64,000 nucleotides of DNA from contig NC_079487.1 in assembly GCF_020520425.1 (NCBI RefSeq), positions 125,820,385-125,884,384 of the forward strand, read 5' to 3'. Every line of letters begins with the position of its first letter. The first letter of the stretch is position 1. A program made the position numbers and the translations under genes. The notes under the pieces are model-generated. The model made no database searches. It was given only the letters and a program-made list of their open reading frames with translations, and was not told where the DNA came from. The DNA comes from Spinacia oleracea (Eukaryota > Streptophyta > Magnoliopsida > Caryophyllales > Amaranthaceae). Below are positions 39,748-52,300 of the stretch, one piece after another.

Positions 39748-40063
39748 TAAAAAGCTTGTGTTATTTAGTCTGACCTATTGATAAATTTGAGTTGTTCTTC
39801 AGTTGGGATTGGTTCGTTTCGGATCTTCAGTTCAGATCGGTTTCGGGTTGATTCAAATTATACTATTATTTTCGGTTCGGGTTACTTCTTCGAATGAAGA
39901 TGGTTCGGGTATCGGGTCATTTCGGGTTAAATCAATTTCGGACTGATTTCGGTTTTGATTCGGTAAATTTGGGTTTCTGTATGATTTTAGGTCGTCATTT
40001 CGGATCAAAATCGGATAATGGATCGGATCATTCCGATCGGGTCAGTTTTTCCACGTCTACTTA
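39026..40063. repeat. CGGATCGG-rich repeat element
   Basis: Both outer parts (39026-39300 and 39800-40060) are packed with 'ttcggatcgg', 'gggtcatttc' and 'cgggttcggg' words; the middle is AT-rich. The edges TAGACCCGGCAAATGAGT and the reverse of TTTTTCCACGTCTA are weakly inverted. This looks like a class II element with repeat-rich ends, but I could not assign a superfamily. Small frames inside it are by-products of the repeat. Confidence 0.5.
39694..39747. repeat. (ATA)n microsatellite
   Basis: About 18 near-perfect copies of the trinucleotide in the middle of the CGGATCGG-rich element. Confidence 0.95.
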
Positions 40064-41379
40064 TAGATATATACTTAAAAGAATAGGTTGTTGTATGGTC
40101 ATCTATCATTCCATAAATATCTCTAACCTTTAATATGCACCAACTTTTCAAAACTATACATATCAATAGTGCTTTGGGTGGAAAAAGTTGAAAATCACTA
40201 TTTACAAGAAAATAAAAAAATAAAAAATAGAAGGTCCCTTTAGAAACTCTATCTTGAATTTTTAAAGGTGTAGGGTTCAAATCTCATCCCAAACATATTT
40301 TCCCTTCTTTCTTCTTCTTTCCCCCCCCCCCCATTAATTTTCTTATGTGTGATATGTATTCTTTCTCTTTTTATCTTCTCTTTCTTTCAATTTTCAACCA
40401 TATATCCCCTCCGTCGTCCCTCCCCTCCCGTCTCGTCATTGTTCCTTATTCTCTTTGCCTGGTATTTTTTTCCTATTTTTTAGTCATCGGATTTTTCATC
40501 TTTTTCAATCAATTTTCATAAATCAGGCATCATCATCATTATAAAATGATAGATCTAAGTGTACTCTTTTTTAATAATCTTAATTCCACAAACTAATCCA
40601 ATCGCAATTCACAAACATTTTTTTTGCTAACTTGGGGATGGGGCACATTAACTTAAAAGTAGATATGATAGAAGATAGTGGAGAATATTTTATTGAAGAG
40701 TAAATTAATAATATTTCATGTGTTTTTTATTTATTTGCAACACTTTGTTTTTCTCACTTCCCAATGCACAACTTGAGAATTTTTGTACTTTTAATTATCG
40801 ATAACTAAAAACTATATGAAAAATTTATATTCGAAAAATATGTATTTCTTCTGTTTCTAAAATATTACATCATGGTTGACTTTTAATTTACTACTCTAAG
40901 AGCGAATTATGTATAAGTAAAATTATTCATAAAAAAATTAATATTTAGAAAACATATATCGATTAGAATCTAACGTTACCCTACATGACGACAATGGTTC
41001 TTACGTATGAATTAAAAAATAGTCAAAGTTGTGGTGTGAATAGTGTAAAAATCATGCAAGATGGTGCGATATTAAGGAACATAGGAAGTATTAAGACCAA
41101 TCTATAACAAGATTCCACAAGAATATGTTTTTTCCTTAAGTATAAATCACAAAAAATAAACAAAGTACATATAAGGCAACCTGTTGCAGGTAAAAAGAAA
41201 TGGAGGAAGTACTTCATAGTAAAATATAACTATTTGTTCACACGATCGAATAACTATTTGGTAAGAAGTTGGTCTTATATAACCGTCATATATAAGTTTT
41301 TGTGCAATTTTTTAAGTGTCAAAAGTTAAACCGTGTCCGCCACAAAAGAACCGAGGAAGTATGTATATGATTATTTATG

Positions 41380-41500
41380 TTTTTTTTTTTGTGCAAATGA
41401 GACACAAGGGCAATATATATAGATTATAAACGAGGGGTTTCGAACCTTACACCTATCATATACAGGCCCTTAATATTAACCACTAGGGCAAGACATCATA
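41380..41500 (-). mobile_element. tRNA-derived SINE (minus strand)
   Basis: On the minus strand: TGCCCTAGTGGTTAA (box-A-like, around 41475-41490), a perfect box B GGTTCGAAACC (41446-41436), and an A-rich tail that appears as T11 at 41380-41390 in plus. A 10-bp tatatgatta occurs on both sides (41364 and 41509), a possible target duplication. Sequence differs from the SINE at 38080. Confidence 0.65.
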
Positions 41501-41654
41501 TATATATATATATGATTAAGATATACTATTGATATTATAGTGTGTTATTTAAATTGGTTTCCTAATCCTATAGTGTAATTCCTACATTTAAGGGTGGAAG
41601 TCAAAGGAAGGTACGTATATTGTCTTTTCTTTTCTTTTCAAGAAAGACGAAGGT

Positions 41655-42017
41655 CCCGCCTTACTTCCCCCTTCTCCCCCTCTCTCTCAAACCCCTAGCA
41701 TCCTTTAGCAAATTTTTGAAGGGATTCTATCGAATTTTATGGGTAAAAATCCCCAATCTTTAATATTTTTTGGGTTTATTCTTTTAATTTTGTTTTTCTT
41801 TAGGTTAATAACGCATTGAAGATGTTGAGTCATCAAAAGTCGATTATGGTTGAGATATTACCATATCAAAGAAGCGGTTCCGAAACATATATACTAGTAA
41901 ATTGGATGAAGAATTTCATATTGATGTTTTAGATTAAATGTTGTTTAGGGCTAGCTAATTATTATTGTAGATGTCGTATGCCGCTTTATTTATTATTTTT
42001 CCTATTCCCTTCAAAAA
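41655..42017 (+). mobile_element. Retroposed sequence with 15-bp target duplication
   Basis: AAGAAAGACGAAGGT occurs at 41640-41654 and 42018-42032, and the insert ends in a run of A. It begins cccgccttacttccccc, a C/T-rich stretch like a plant 5' leader, and has no ORF. It may be a processed transcript or a SINE without an obvious Pol III promoter. Confidence 0.7.
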
Positions 42018-42303
42018 AAGAAAGACGAAGGTAAACTTTTTACTTCCTCGGCTTTATTAATTTGATGTTTGACACTATTTACATAATTTACTTTGACTAT
42101 CAACGGTGATTTATATTTAAGAAGAGAATATAGTCATGTGAGGTTTTGTTATAGTAGTCTCATTCTATAGGTTTATAATATTAACCTTTTGTAATTTTAC
42201 TCATTGATAATTAAAGATATTAATGATTGAAATGTTGCATTGGCAAACGTACGTGATAAAAGAATTGTGTCAACTAAAAAAGAAAGGTGGAAGTGTTTGA
42301 ATA

Positions 42304-42552
42304 AGGCACTATTTTGTTAGACTTATTTTGACCCGTTTTAGACAAAATAAGTTCAGACAACTTCACTTAAAACAAGTGGAGAAAAAACAAGTTTTTTCCC
42401 TACATTTCACACACAAATAAGTTATCTTATATAAAAAAAAGTTCCAGATAAAAAAGAATATATTTATTTACATATTTTATCGGTTCAAATAAGTTAGATA
42501 AGTTAAGAGAATATAAGTTTAGACAAAATAAGTCGAATATAACAAAATCTAA
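42304..42552. mobile_element. MITE with 'aaaataagt' termini
   Basis: Left part TATTTTGTTAGACTTATTTTG and right part with AAAATAAGTCGAATATAACA are approximate inverted repeats. The same word set recurs at 47626-47844. Edges and target duplication are not certain. Confidence 0.4.
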
Positions 42553-42977
42553 GATAAGACATTGTACAGAAGGTCTTGCATGCACAAGGTGTACAATAAA
42601 TTTATTGTGCACCAACATAACTTTTATCCAGTTTTCTCTAACTTTTACTCAGTTTTATCTAACTTTTATATTACTCCGTATTAAAAAAAAGTTAATAAAT
42701 AAACATTTTAAAGTGTTAAACGATTAATTTTATATATTATTAGTGATTTTGAAGAAATATTTTTGATTAGAATGAAAATTTTTATTACTAAAAAGCAGAT
42801 AACTTTTACATATAAAAGTGTAACTTTTAAGCATTTTACGTCAACTTTAACTTCGGTGTACAATATTTATAGTACACCCCATGTAAATAAGAATTTGTGG
42901 ACACTGTATGTATAGGCTGAGGTTTTGGTTAAGCCTTCACCAAATATTTACAAAACGTCCAAGGTAACAAAAACAAA

Positions 42978-45757
42978 ATGGGTTCAATATCAAGAGATGC
43001 AGGGCCAAAACCTCATGCTGTCTGCATCCCATGCCCTCTACAAGGCCACCTTAACCCCATGCTACAATTAGCTAAAATCCTCTATTCTAGAGGCTTCCAC
43101 ATTACCTTTGTAAACACTGACTACAGTCACAATCGCCTGCTGCGATCCCGGGGGCCTACCGCCCTCGTGGATCGCCCGTCTTTTAAGTTTAAAACCATAC
43201 CCGATGGGCTGCCCCATACAGATGCCACACAGGATATCGATGTCCCTTTGCTTTGCGTGTCCTGTGTCCATGGAGAAGAACTGTCTTGATCCCTTTAAGG
43301 AGCTCATCGCCCGCCTTAATAAGGCGGACGATGTGCCTCCCGTAAGCTGTATTGTATCGAATGCTACTATGTTTTTTACACTTGATGCTGCTCAAGACTT
43401 TGGTGTTCCGGATGTGTTGTAAAATCGTATGTTAAATTTTGGCCCCCTATATATAATTTATGATTACGCCAACTGAATACAAGATATGATATACTTTCTC
43501 ACCAACTTTTAATTTTAAGGTTTGTAAAGTAAATCTAATCATGTATACGTAGTTTGAGTCTTATTAGCTCTCGAGTACCCTAGGATGTTAAGCTCTCATA
43601 TTTTAAGGAACTTTGTTTATACTAATTAAAAATTGCTAGAGTTAGAAAAAAAAAATGGCAAATTTTATTTTATCAGTTGAATTATTGCTAGTCTCCTTAA
43701 AAAGGTATTAATTTTAAAGTACCTTAAAGTAGTCCCAATTTTAAAGGCTCTTTGTTAGACAATCTTTAACTATATATAATTAACTATAACCTTATTAACA
43801 TGTTATAGTCATAGTTGTCACTTTCATATAATAATTAAAAAAAGTTGATAATAGCCCAACTACATTATTGTTAGAGAATTACATAGTATGTCAAAAATAT
43901 TTATTATCTAATTTTTCATTAAGGACATATATTTTTTCTACAATCTCCGTTTTAAAATGATCTTTACAATTTCTATTTTAATACGTTTCAAAATGGTGTT
44001 TACATTGTGTATTATTCTATTTTACCCTTCCTATTCCATAGCTTTCCATTCACTTTCTCTTACCTTATTCATTTTTTTTTCTTACACCTGCTCACTTTTT
44101 TACACTCTCACTTTTATCTCACTTTTTTACGCTCTCACTTTTACTCTATCCATAACTTATGGCAAAATAAACATATTTTAAAGTAATTTTTAAGAAAAAA
44201 AATAAGCAGAACTTAGCACGGAACGTGTTGCAATTAAAAAATTGATTCATACTTCAATTTTAGGGATGAATACAGGATATAAACAGGTTTAGAACAAGCT
44301 TTTATGCCCTCTGTAGATTTCCTATTTTGCCCTTTTCTATAAATGAAGGGTTAAATTGGAAGAGAGATTAAACTTTAAAAAACTAACTATAAGTAGTTGT
44401 TATTATGAATGAATATACAGATGCAAACTTCGTCTTAGATGGGGTACCTGCAATGGAGGACATCCAAATGAAGGACATGCCAAGTTTTATTAGGACAACT
44501 GACCCTAACGACTTTATGGTGAACCATGTTCCACGACTAATCCACAAGTTGAAAGAAGCTTCGGCGATTATCTTCAATTCCTATGATGCATTAGAGCACG
44601 ATGTCCTCCAAGCTCTCTCCTCCTTTCTCCCACCCCTCTACACCCTTGGCTCGTTACAATTCCTTCTAAATTCCATAACAGAATATAGCATTTATATTAT
44701 TGACGAGGAAACTAAATCAATCACTACAAATTTATGGAAAGAGGACACACGTTGCCTTGAATGGCTTGATTCCTTTGAGCCAAACTCGGTTGTTTATGTC
44801 AACTAGCTTTTGAGCCCGTTCAAAGAACGGGCAGTTGTACAGTGGTTATTCAGTCTATCTTTTTAAGTTCTAATTTTATTGAGGTTGTGATTTAGAGTGA
44901 ATATATGGTTTAAATAGAGGTAAATTTTGAAAGTTGAAAGAATAGATAAATTAATACGGAGTAGTATATTAATATTGAGTGTTAATCGGGAAGATGGAGT
45001 GGAAATTGTTGAATGAATAGATTGTATGAGGAACATGGAGTGAAAGAGGCAATTGGAGTTGTATAATATATCAAACAACAAAGAAAAAATAAAATAAAAA
45101 AGCAAATTGTTGGAGGAAAGAATGGATGACACGTGTCATCTAATCAAATATGTTGACACATGTCATCTAATCAAATATAATATTCTTTTTTAAATACTAG
45201 ATATAGATTTTGGAAATGTTAGTGTTATGACTAATGATTAGTTAATAGAATTTGCATGGGGACTTTCTAATAGCAACCGACCCTTCCTTTGGATTACTCG
45301 CCCTGATTTAGTCATCGGGAAATCCGCGGTCCTTCCACCGGAGCTTTTAGATAAGACGAAAGATAAGGGACTTATTACAAGTTGGTGTAACCAAGAGCAA
45401 GTGTTGGCGCACCCTTCAATTGGATGTTTTCTGACTCATTGTGGTTGGAACTCGACAATTGAGAGTTTGATTAACGGTGTGCATATAGTATGTTGGCCTT
45501 TCTTTGCTGAGCAACAAACTAATTGTTGGTTTTCTTGCAACAAGCTAAAGTGGGGGGTTGGAATAGAGATCGATGCAAATGTGAAGAGGAGTCAAGTTGA
45601 GAAGCAATTAAGTGAGTTAATGGATGGTGAGAAAGGTAAGGTGATGAAGGAAAAGGTTATGGAGTGGAGAAACTTAGCTCATGAGGCGGTTGCTGCTCCC
45701 AATGGTTCTTCTTACAACAATTTGGCCAAGCTCATCAAACTCCTTCGATCTTCATAA
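42978..45757 (+). pseudogene. UDP-glycosyltransferase pseudogene (UGT85-like)
   Basis: Family-1 UGTs transfer sugar from UDP-sugar to small molecules in the cytosol. The N-terminus [20 protein letters not shown] with [12 protein letters not shown] is UGT85-like. Damage in order: a frameshift near 43262; a stop at about 43420, after which some 30 residues expected around the FWTTSACG region are absent and 980 bp of unrelated AT-rich DNA follow; resumption at 44405 (KDMPSFIRTTDPND); a 405-bp Helitron at 44803-45207; a TAG at about 45243 where the family has Gln (NDQLIEFAWGL); then an open stretch with the PSPG box at about 45383-45514 (WCNQEQVLAHPSIGCFLTHC, later PFFAEQ). It ends normally at 45757. 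Clearly dead. Confidence 0.92.
44803..45207 (-). mobile_element. Helitron (405 bp) inside the UGT pseudogene
   Basis: On the minus strand it begins TCTATATCTAGTATTTAAAA and ends with a perfect 8-bp hairpin GCCCGTTC-TTT-GAACGGGC, TCAAAAG and CTAG. It sits between A (44802) and T (45208). If these borders are used, the UGT codons on both sides join in frame (VYVN then FGNVSVMTND), which independently confirms both ends to the base. Confidence 0.93.
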
Positions 45758-45794
45758 TTGAATTTCGATACAAATTATAATTAATGAACTTTTT

Positions 45795-46080
45795 AATAGA
45801 GGATACTAAGGGTATACTCGTAATTGTATTATTGTGCCATATTATTAAAATAGATTATCATTTTGTTCGGGAGCGTGTAGCTCATGGTGATTTAGTTGTT
45901 CGTTATGTCCCTACTGAGTTACAGTTAGCTGACATTTTTACGAAAGGTTTGTCAGGTCAGCGTTTTGAGTTTTTACGGTCCAATCTGCACGTGGTTCTCA
46001 TTGCACAGATTGAGGGGGTGTAATAGAGGATACTAAGGGTACACTCGTAATTGTACTATTGTACCATATACATTATTATA
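45795..46080 (+). mobile_element. copia fragment: RNase H C-terminus and LTR pieces
   Basis: 45848-46000 encodes IDYHFVRERVAHGDLVVRYV and LADIFTKGLSGQRFEFLRS, the usual C-terminal end of copia RNase H. It is followed by 'gattgagggggtg', a polypurine-like tract, and the start of an LTR (TGTAATAGAGGATACTAAGG at 46019). A near-copy of that LTR start also lies upstream at 45795-45848, so LTR, pol end and LTR are fused with everything else lost. Confidence 0.75.
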
Positions 46081-46238
46081 TATATGAGTCATAGGCACCC
46101 GTATTAGGGTAAGCCGTATCATTATATTCACAATTTTAATTTGTGCACCAATTTTTATTTTATTTTTATTTTTATATACAATCGTTTTTTTTCTATAATA
46201 TTATGTATTTTGCGTGTATTCGATTCCATAGAAGTATA

Positions 46239-46815
46239 CTCCCTCCGTCCCTTAATACTCGCACCGGTTTGACCGTTGCGGAGAGTTTAAGACACTTGAA
46301 TTGACTTATTAATTTAATGGATGTTACTACCTCCGTTTTAAAAAGATCTTTACAGTTACTATTTGCACGTACTCCAATGTAATATTTAATTATTAATATA
46401 TCCAATTTCGTATGTGAAAAAATTATAAAAATTTGATATTCTGAAAATACATTCCGAGACCAATCTAACAAGATCTTACATATAACGTTTTGATGTATAT
46501 AATGGTGAGAATTTACGATCAAAATTTTTATATTTTGGACACATTTTCCAAAGCGTAAAGAACTTTCTAAAATGGAGGTAGTAGTTGATAGTGGGGTATT
46601 TTTTTAATATAGTTAGTGGGAAATTGTAAGGGATGGGGAGTGGTGAGTGGGAGATGTGAATTTTTAAATGATTTTTTGTAGGGAGTAGGGGTGTAGGTGG
46701 GTTAAGTGTGAGAAATAATATAATATTGGTAAAGATTTCCATTTATAGAAGCGGTGTAAGTATCAAGGGACGGCTCGAAAAGGAAAGCGGTGCGAGTATT
46801 AAGGAACGGGGGGAG
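46239..46815 (-). mobile_element. Stowaway MITE, family 1, interrupted
   Basis: TA at 46237-46238 and 46816-46817, ends CTCCCTCCGTCCCTTAATAC and TATTAAGGAACGGGGGGAG. It is the reverse orientation of the 30686-31009 copy and is split by another MITE at 46327-46581. Confidence 0.88.
46327..46581. mobile_element. Stowaway MITE (nested)
   Basis: Ends CTACCTCCGTTTTAAAAAG and CTTTCTAAAATGGAGGTAG, inverted, with TA at 46325-46326 and 46582-46583. 255 bp. Inserted into the family 1 Stowaway. Confidence 0.85.
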
Positions 46816-46817
46816 TA

Positions 46818-48352
46818 TCAATTTGTAATAATTCATGCTCATTAAAATAGGGACAACCTTTTCACCAAAACTTATCCTTAAAACATACTCCGTTCATTTT
46901 TAGGATGTCCTTCACTACAGTCCAATGACCTGTGACCCTCACATGGTTCGGATACGATCAGGATTGGTATATATGTTCATCATTCTCAAACTATGGGAGT
47001 TTACAAAAGACGACTATGATTTAACCCAAAAAAACGACTATGATGACTCAAATGTTAACCTAAGTTCAAAAAATTCAGAAAAGTTAATATAATGTAAGTT
47101 CAAACAAAATAAATCGAATAGAATAAGGCCATCGTACGTGTATATGTATTACAATACTTTACAAAATCAGGGTGTGTTCTCTTTCAACTTATAAAACCTG
47201 AACTTATCTGAATTTATATGACATTATTTAACTGTATATAAGACTTTATAGGACCCTATAAGACCTTATTGAACCTTATTATAACTTGTTTAAGTTTATT
47301 AGATTATTTATACACTTCAAGCAATTAAAATGTTTATAATAGTTGATTGCAAATATTATTAACTATAAATTAATAAATTAAATTATTATTTATTTCTTAT
47401 ATTAATAATTATATCTTTATATTATTATTAATATAAATTATTACCCCATCTAATAATACTATATTTTTAAATCCGACCAAATTCGACCCGTTTGTAAGAT
47501 ACTTGCGATTAGCTCTTTGATAAACATAGTAATTAATACTAACATATTATCGATAATAATTAACCGTAATTTAAAAACCACGATTTTTTTTATATATTAA
47601 TAAAAGTAGTATGATTTATTTAAGCTCCGTTCTATGAAACTTATATTGTTTGAACTTATATTATCTGAACTTAACTGAACTTATCTGAATTATTTTATCT
47701 GAAATAAACTTATTTGTATGTGAAAATGTCTGGAAAAAAACTTATTTTTTGTGAACTTATATTATCTGAAATTAACTGAACTTATTTGAACTTTACTGAA
47801 TTTATGTGAAATAATTCAAAATAAGTCGAACAGAACATAGCCCTAATATAACAACGTAATAATAGTCAAATACCTCATCAAAAATAAATAAAAAATAATA
47901 GTCAAATATATAATAATAGTACGTACTAATAATCATAATATATTATATTTTATTTATTGGATCTTATAAGACTTTATTAGAACTTATAAAACCTTATTAG
48001 AATTTTTTAAAAGTAATTATTATTATATTTCTAGTAATATATATCATTATTGTTCTTCAATAAAATTCAGCTCAAAATAAGAGGTCTTACATTGTAGCAA
48101 TAGACTAAGATGGATTTTGTGACAGGGCAAAGAAGTCCCAGAAGCAAGTTTCAAATTCAACATGATTCACGTACTACGAAGGCACCTTAGTTCAACACTA
48201 CGTATACCGTATACATACACTTATTAGCAATAATTATAGAAACAAAATAACTTCCTTCAAATTGGGTACAGACTACAGAGTACATTTAAGGTGCATCCTT
48301 TCGTATTTTCTATAACGTCAATAATTTGAAAGGATATGCGCAGTATTACGTA
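46818..48352. other. AT-rich repeat DNA with MITE relics
   Basis: 47175-47310 and 47625-47850 share 'gaacttatctgaa' and 'cttataagacctta' words. Segment 47626-47844 looks like a MITE (GCTCCGTTCTATGAAACTTA and the reverse of AATAAGTCGAACAGAACATA as ends). No gene is seen. Confidence 0.5.
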
Positions 48353-48611
48353 CTTCCTCCGTCTTTTAACACTCGCAACGTTTGTTAGTTTCACGTATGC
48401 CAATGCACAACTTTGATAATTTATATCTTAAATTCACTTTATGCAAAAATTATAAAAAGTTGATATTTTGAAAATACACATTGAGACGAATTTAACAAGA
48501 TCCCACATGACTATGTTTTATCTTATATAAAAAGCATTAAGAATAGTTAAAGTAGATTATATGAATAGTGGCAAAAGTCTAAAAGTTGCGAGTATTAAAA
48601 GACGGAAGAAG
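48353..48611. mobile_element. Stowaway MITE, family 3
   Basis: TA at 48351-48352 and 48612-48613. Ends CTTCCTCCGTCTTTTAACAC and TATTAAAAGACGGAAGAAG, inverted, extended by TCGCAACG/GTTGCGAG. 259 bp. Confidence 0.88.
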
Positions 48612-49191
48612 TAGTATATACTCCGTACTACATAAAAGCAAAGATCGATTGATAATAAATGGGATGGTGAGCAACAAAGGACGCAACCGATTTCTTTCTT
48701 AAATTAGTAAATAAGATGGAGACAGCATACCACATTTTTATCTAGCCTTTATATACTTCAATTTGATTACTTCGTATTTGATGTGAATTTTTGGCATTTT
48801 GGAAGCGACTTTTCTACTGGAACTTGAATATGATAGAGGTCAGTCCATGGAATCAGGCAAGGTACATTTTTTGCTAGGTTAAACATTAACTTCAGATCGA
48901 GGATAATGTCATAATTTTAGGTCTAGTATGTACATCAGATCATGAAAAGAAATTATCTTATTACTAATTTCAGCAGTATAACAATACAAAAATGTATTTA
49001 GAAGAATAACCCTTATGTGAGTTTGAATTAATTGTCACTCATTGAAGAAAGAGAGGAATGATTGACGTATAAGATGAGTTACTTCCTCCGTCCCAATATA
49101 ATTTAGAGTGTTCATTTTCTGTTATAATCAAATACAATAGTTGCACTTATGACTTATGAGTCGAATATTAAAGATTTTATATATATTAGTT

Positions 49192-49344
49192 TGTTATAAA
49201 TATATTGTATTGTGGATGCCCATTAGACCTTGACATCATTATCCTATATAATGTACATATGTGTACATATTATATTAATGGGAATAAGATGATAACCGCC
49301 AGTTTCTCTCTTCCTCTCTCCCCTTTCTCCCTACTTTCATAATA
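49192..49344 (+). repeat. 5' LTR of the decayed copia element
   Basis: Starts TGTTATAAATATATTGTATT. Its last bases read ATA where the 3' copy has ACA, so the terminal CA has mutated. Confidence 0.9.
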
Positions 49345-52300
49345 CGTTATCAGCACCATTGCAAACCGCTGACGGAAATCAAAGATATTCAATAAGGAGA
49401 AAGATAACAACAAGAATTACAAACGAAAAACAAGGAAATTGTCTACATAATTTTTGATGTTAACATTGGAAACGAAAAACAAAGGGGAATACAATCACCA
49501 ATTCAAATTAAGCGAAAACCGTCATTCGATGTGAGTATTATGTTTGAGATTTGCTTACATAATTACTTTGTTTTTGTTGAATTTGTATTATATTAATTGG
49601 ATATTGGTGTTATATGATGTGGCGCTACTTTCTTGTTTCAATGACATCTATATATGTTTGAAGGAATTGGTATTCGTGATTTTATTATTATTACGGTTGC
49701 AATTGCAATTTGCAATTATTGATTATACTTTTATTTTCTTAACCGTTTTAATGTTTTAACAAATTGCTTCATATTTTCCTTTTTATTGTTTGTCACATCC
49801 TCGCATGCATACTGTTCGTTGTAAACCATGTTTAAGTTGTGAAGTAATTTAATGGTTTGATTTGTTTAGACCCCTTGTATTGCGTGTGAAATATTTGTTT
49901 TTATTCGTTACTAGAGTGAAGCAATTAAGGATATTGTTGTTTGTTTTTATGGAATTATCTTTGATTGTCGATGTTTGATTTGTTGACATAATTCCCCTCT
50001 TTTAATATTTTGTATGATTTAGACATGGTATTATTTTGGATGGTTTATATTATGAAAAATCCTGTTTACAAATTTGAAGAAATTGGTTTTAGACAACCAT
50101 TGGTATATGGTTTTTTCTTGATCACCACCCTTGGAGGAAATAAGTGGTTATTTATGTTATCAAAGTCTAAGAATGTCGGTCTCTCATAATATAATGACAA
50201 TAGATTATGAAGAGATATGTTTAGTGGGTAGATACGATTTCTCCCATAATAGTTAAGAACATAATATGGATCAAAATGATACATTGATGGTAAAAGTGGT
50301 ACACGTATTGTTCATATTTCATTAATTTTTTTTATGAACACGTGTACAAGTTTATGATATTATTATACCATCCCGAAGATTAAGAAAAAAGAATATGTTT
50401 ATTGAAATTGATATGTACCACAAAATTATAATGCATACTCCAGAAGAGTACAAGCTATATTTTAATAAGTTTGTTGGATTGTCTTGCCATTACAAATGAG
50501 ACACCAGTTTGTGTCGTTATATCACATCACAATATGTCCAAATTATAGTATTTATAATTATAGTGATCACTTTGGTAAGATAACCAGCAGTTATCTAGTG
50601 AAATATTTTATATGATATTATATAAGTATATATGATGTGATAATTCAGGCCATCCGGGTTTAAGAACACCCGTCATGAGAATTTGAAAATTCTTGTTTAA
50701 TAAAAGTTTATGTGCTGACACTCCCTCATATGTTGTATATATTCAAAGGCAAGACATAATGATGAGGTTGAGTTGTATTTCAATCGAATAGTTATAATGA
50801 ATCGATTGAGAAAATAAATACAAGAGATATTAATTACTTTGAAAACTTGTATATTGATATTATAGGTGATTGAAAGTTCACCATGATAGTAACTGGCCTG
50901 AAGTTCACCAGAATGATAGTAGGTGACTTGAATATCACCAAGAAGTTTACAAATGTTTTGTGATTGATTTAAGTATTATAAATCTCTTGATTGGGGCAAT
51001 CATATGTCAGCACGAAATGAGAAAATATGAAAAGAATACAACTGCATATTGCATCTACTCCCCATGATCAATGTTAATCTCCAGAAGAGAACGGAAGTAT
51101 GAAACATTTATCAAAATACACGTTGAAAAGTGTATTATTAGTTGGTGAAAGATTTTATGCCCCATAATATATTGAAAATATTTTCCCAACTTAGGGGGAG
51201 ACGAGCTAGAATAAGTTGGCAAATTTGAAGATAATATATTGATCCCCATATGAGTAAGTGTAAATGCCAACTGTATGTCCTCGAAGTATGTTTGGACATA
51301 AATATCTATGACTTGATTACATTAAATTGTTACATGTTCAGATGCATAAATGTGTATAATGGTCATAGTGCTCGATGTTACCATAATGATCTTGCCAATA
51401 TTTATTTAAATCTTTGCACCTGAAGTGTAAATTATATATATGGTTCCAACATAATTAATGATGAATTATAGATTTATTTATATAAAAGGGCAAGATAATG
51501 CAGTTGATAATATTATTGAAAAGAAAGAAAACACTATTATATAGTGTATGAAACACCCTTGAAGTGGTATAGATATCTGAACTATAATAGATGACCCGTG
51601 AGAAAAGATGAATGGTACCTATTGAATAAGTATTCAGACATCATTGATGAATAGCATGCAAAGTATATGTTGAAATTTTTTGATGATACCGGTATATGAT
51701 GGAACCGAAATATAATGCATATGCGAGAAATAATGAATTGAATAGGGGATTGTAAATTTATGTCTATTTTGATGTAGACATCATTATAATGATCAAATGA
51801 GCTCATGGACCTGAATTCCAACAAGTTATGGATTTGAAATATTCACACTGTACAATGTTTTGCATTTGAGTCTTACATTCATATACATGTGTAGTTAATA
51901 GGTAAATGCATCATGCATCATGCATCATTCATCATACATTTAGTTTGTTTTATGTTTTATTATGATATGATTTTCATTTATCCAGTTATATATGTTTCAA
52001 AACTATTATGATATCGTATATGAATATGCATCCAAAGAATGTTAAGACGGATTTGCAACTTTATGAATTTTATAAGAGGAGTTTCTTACTCCAATAGGCG
52101 AAGAGTTGCGAAAGAAGTATATATATAATGTTGATTTAATAACATGTTATGAATCGTGCAAATAAGAAAAGTTCCCGAAGAACTTATACATGATGTTATT
52201 AAACATCTATCCCTTTAAGTTTTACATATGAATGTCATAACATTGATCAAATATTATCTAAACTCTTGAAGAGTTTTTTGAACTGTCGTCTCAACCAGTA

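Noticed and set aside
39039..40133. Small frames such as MSGSDPIRIWSIRIGS
   Set aside because: By-products of the CGGATCGG-rich repeat.
40255..40285. Box-B-like ggttcaaatctc as a SINE
   Set aside because: No box A at the right distance and no A-tail.
40840..41090. Another Stowaway MITE
   Set aside because: Ends (cttctgtttctaaaatatt and ttaaggaacataggaag) are too diverged to set borders with confidence.
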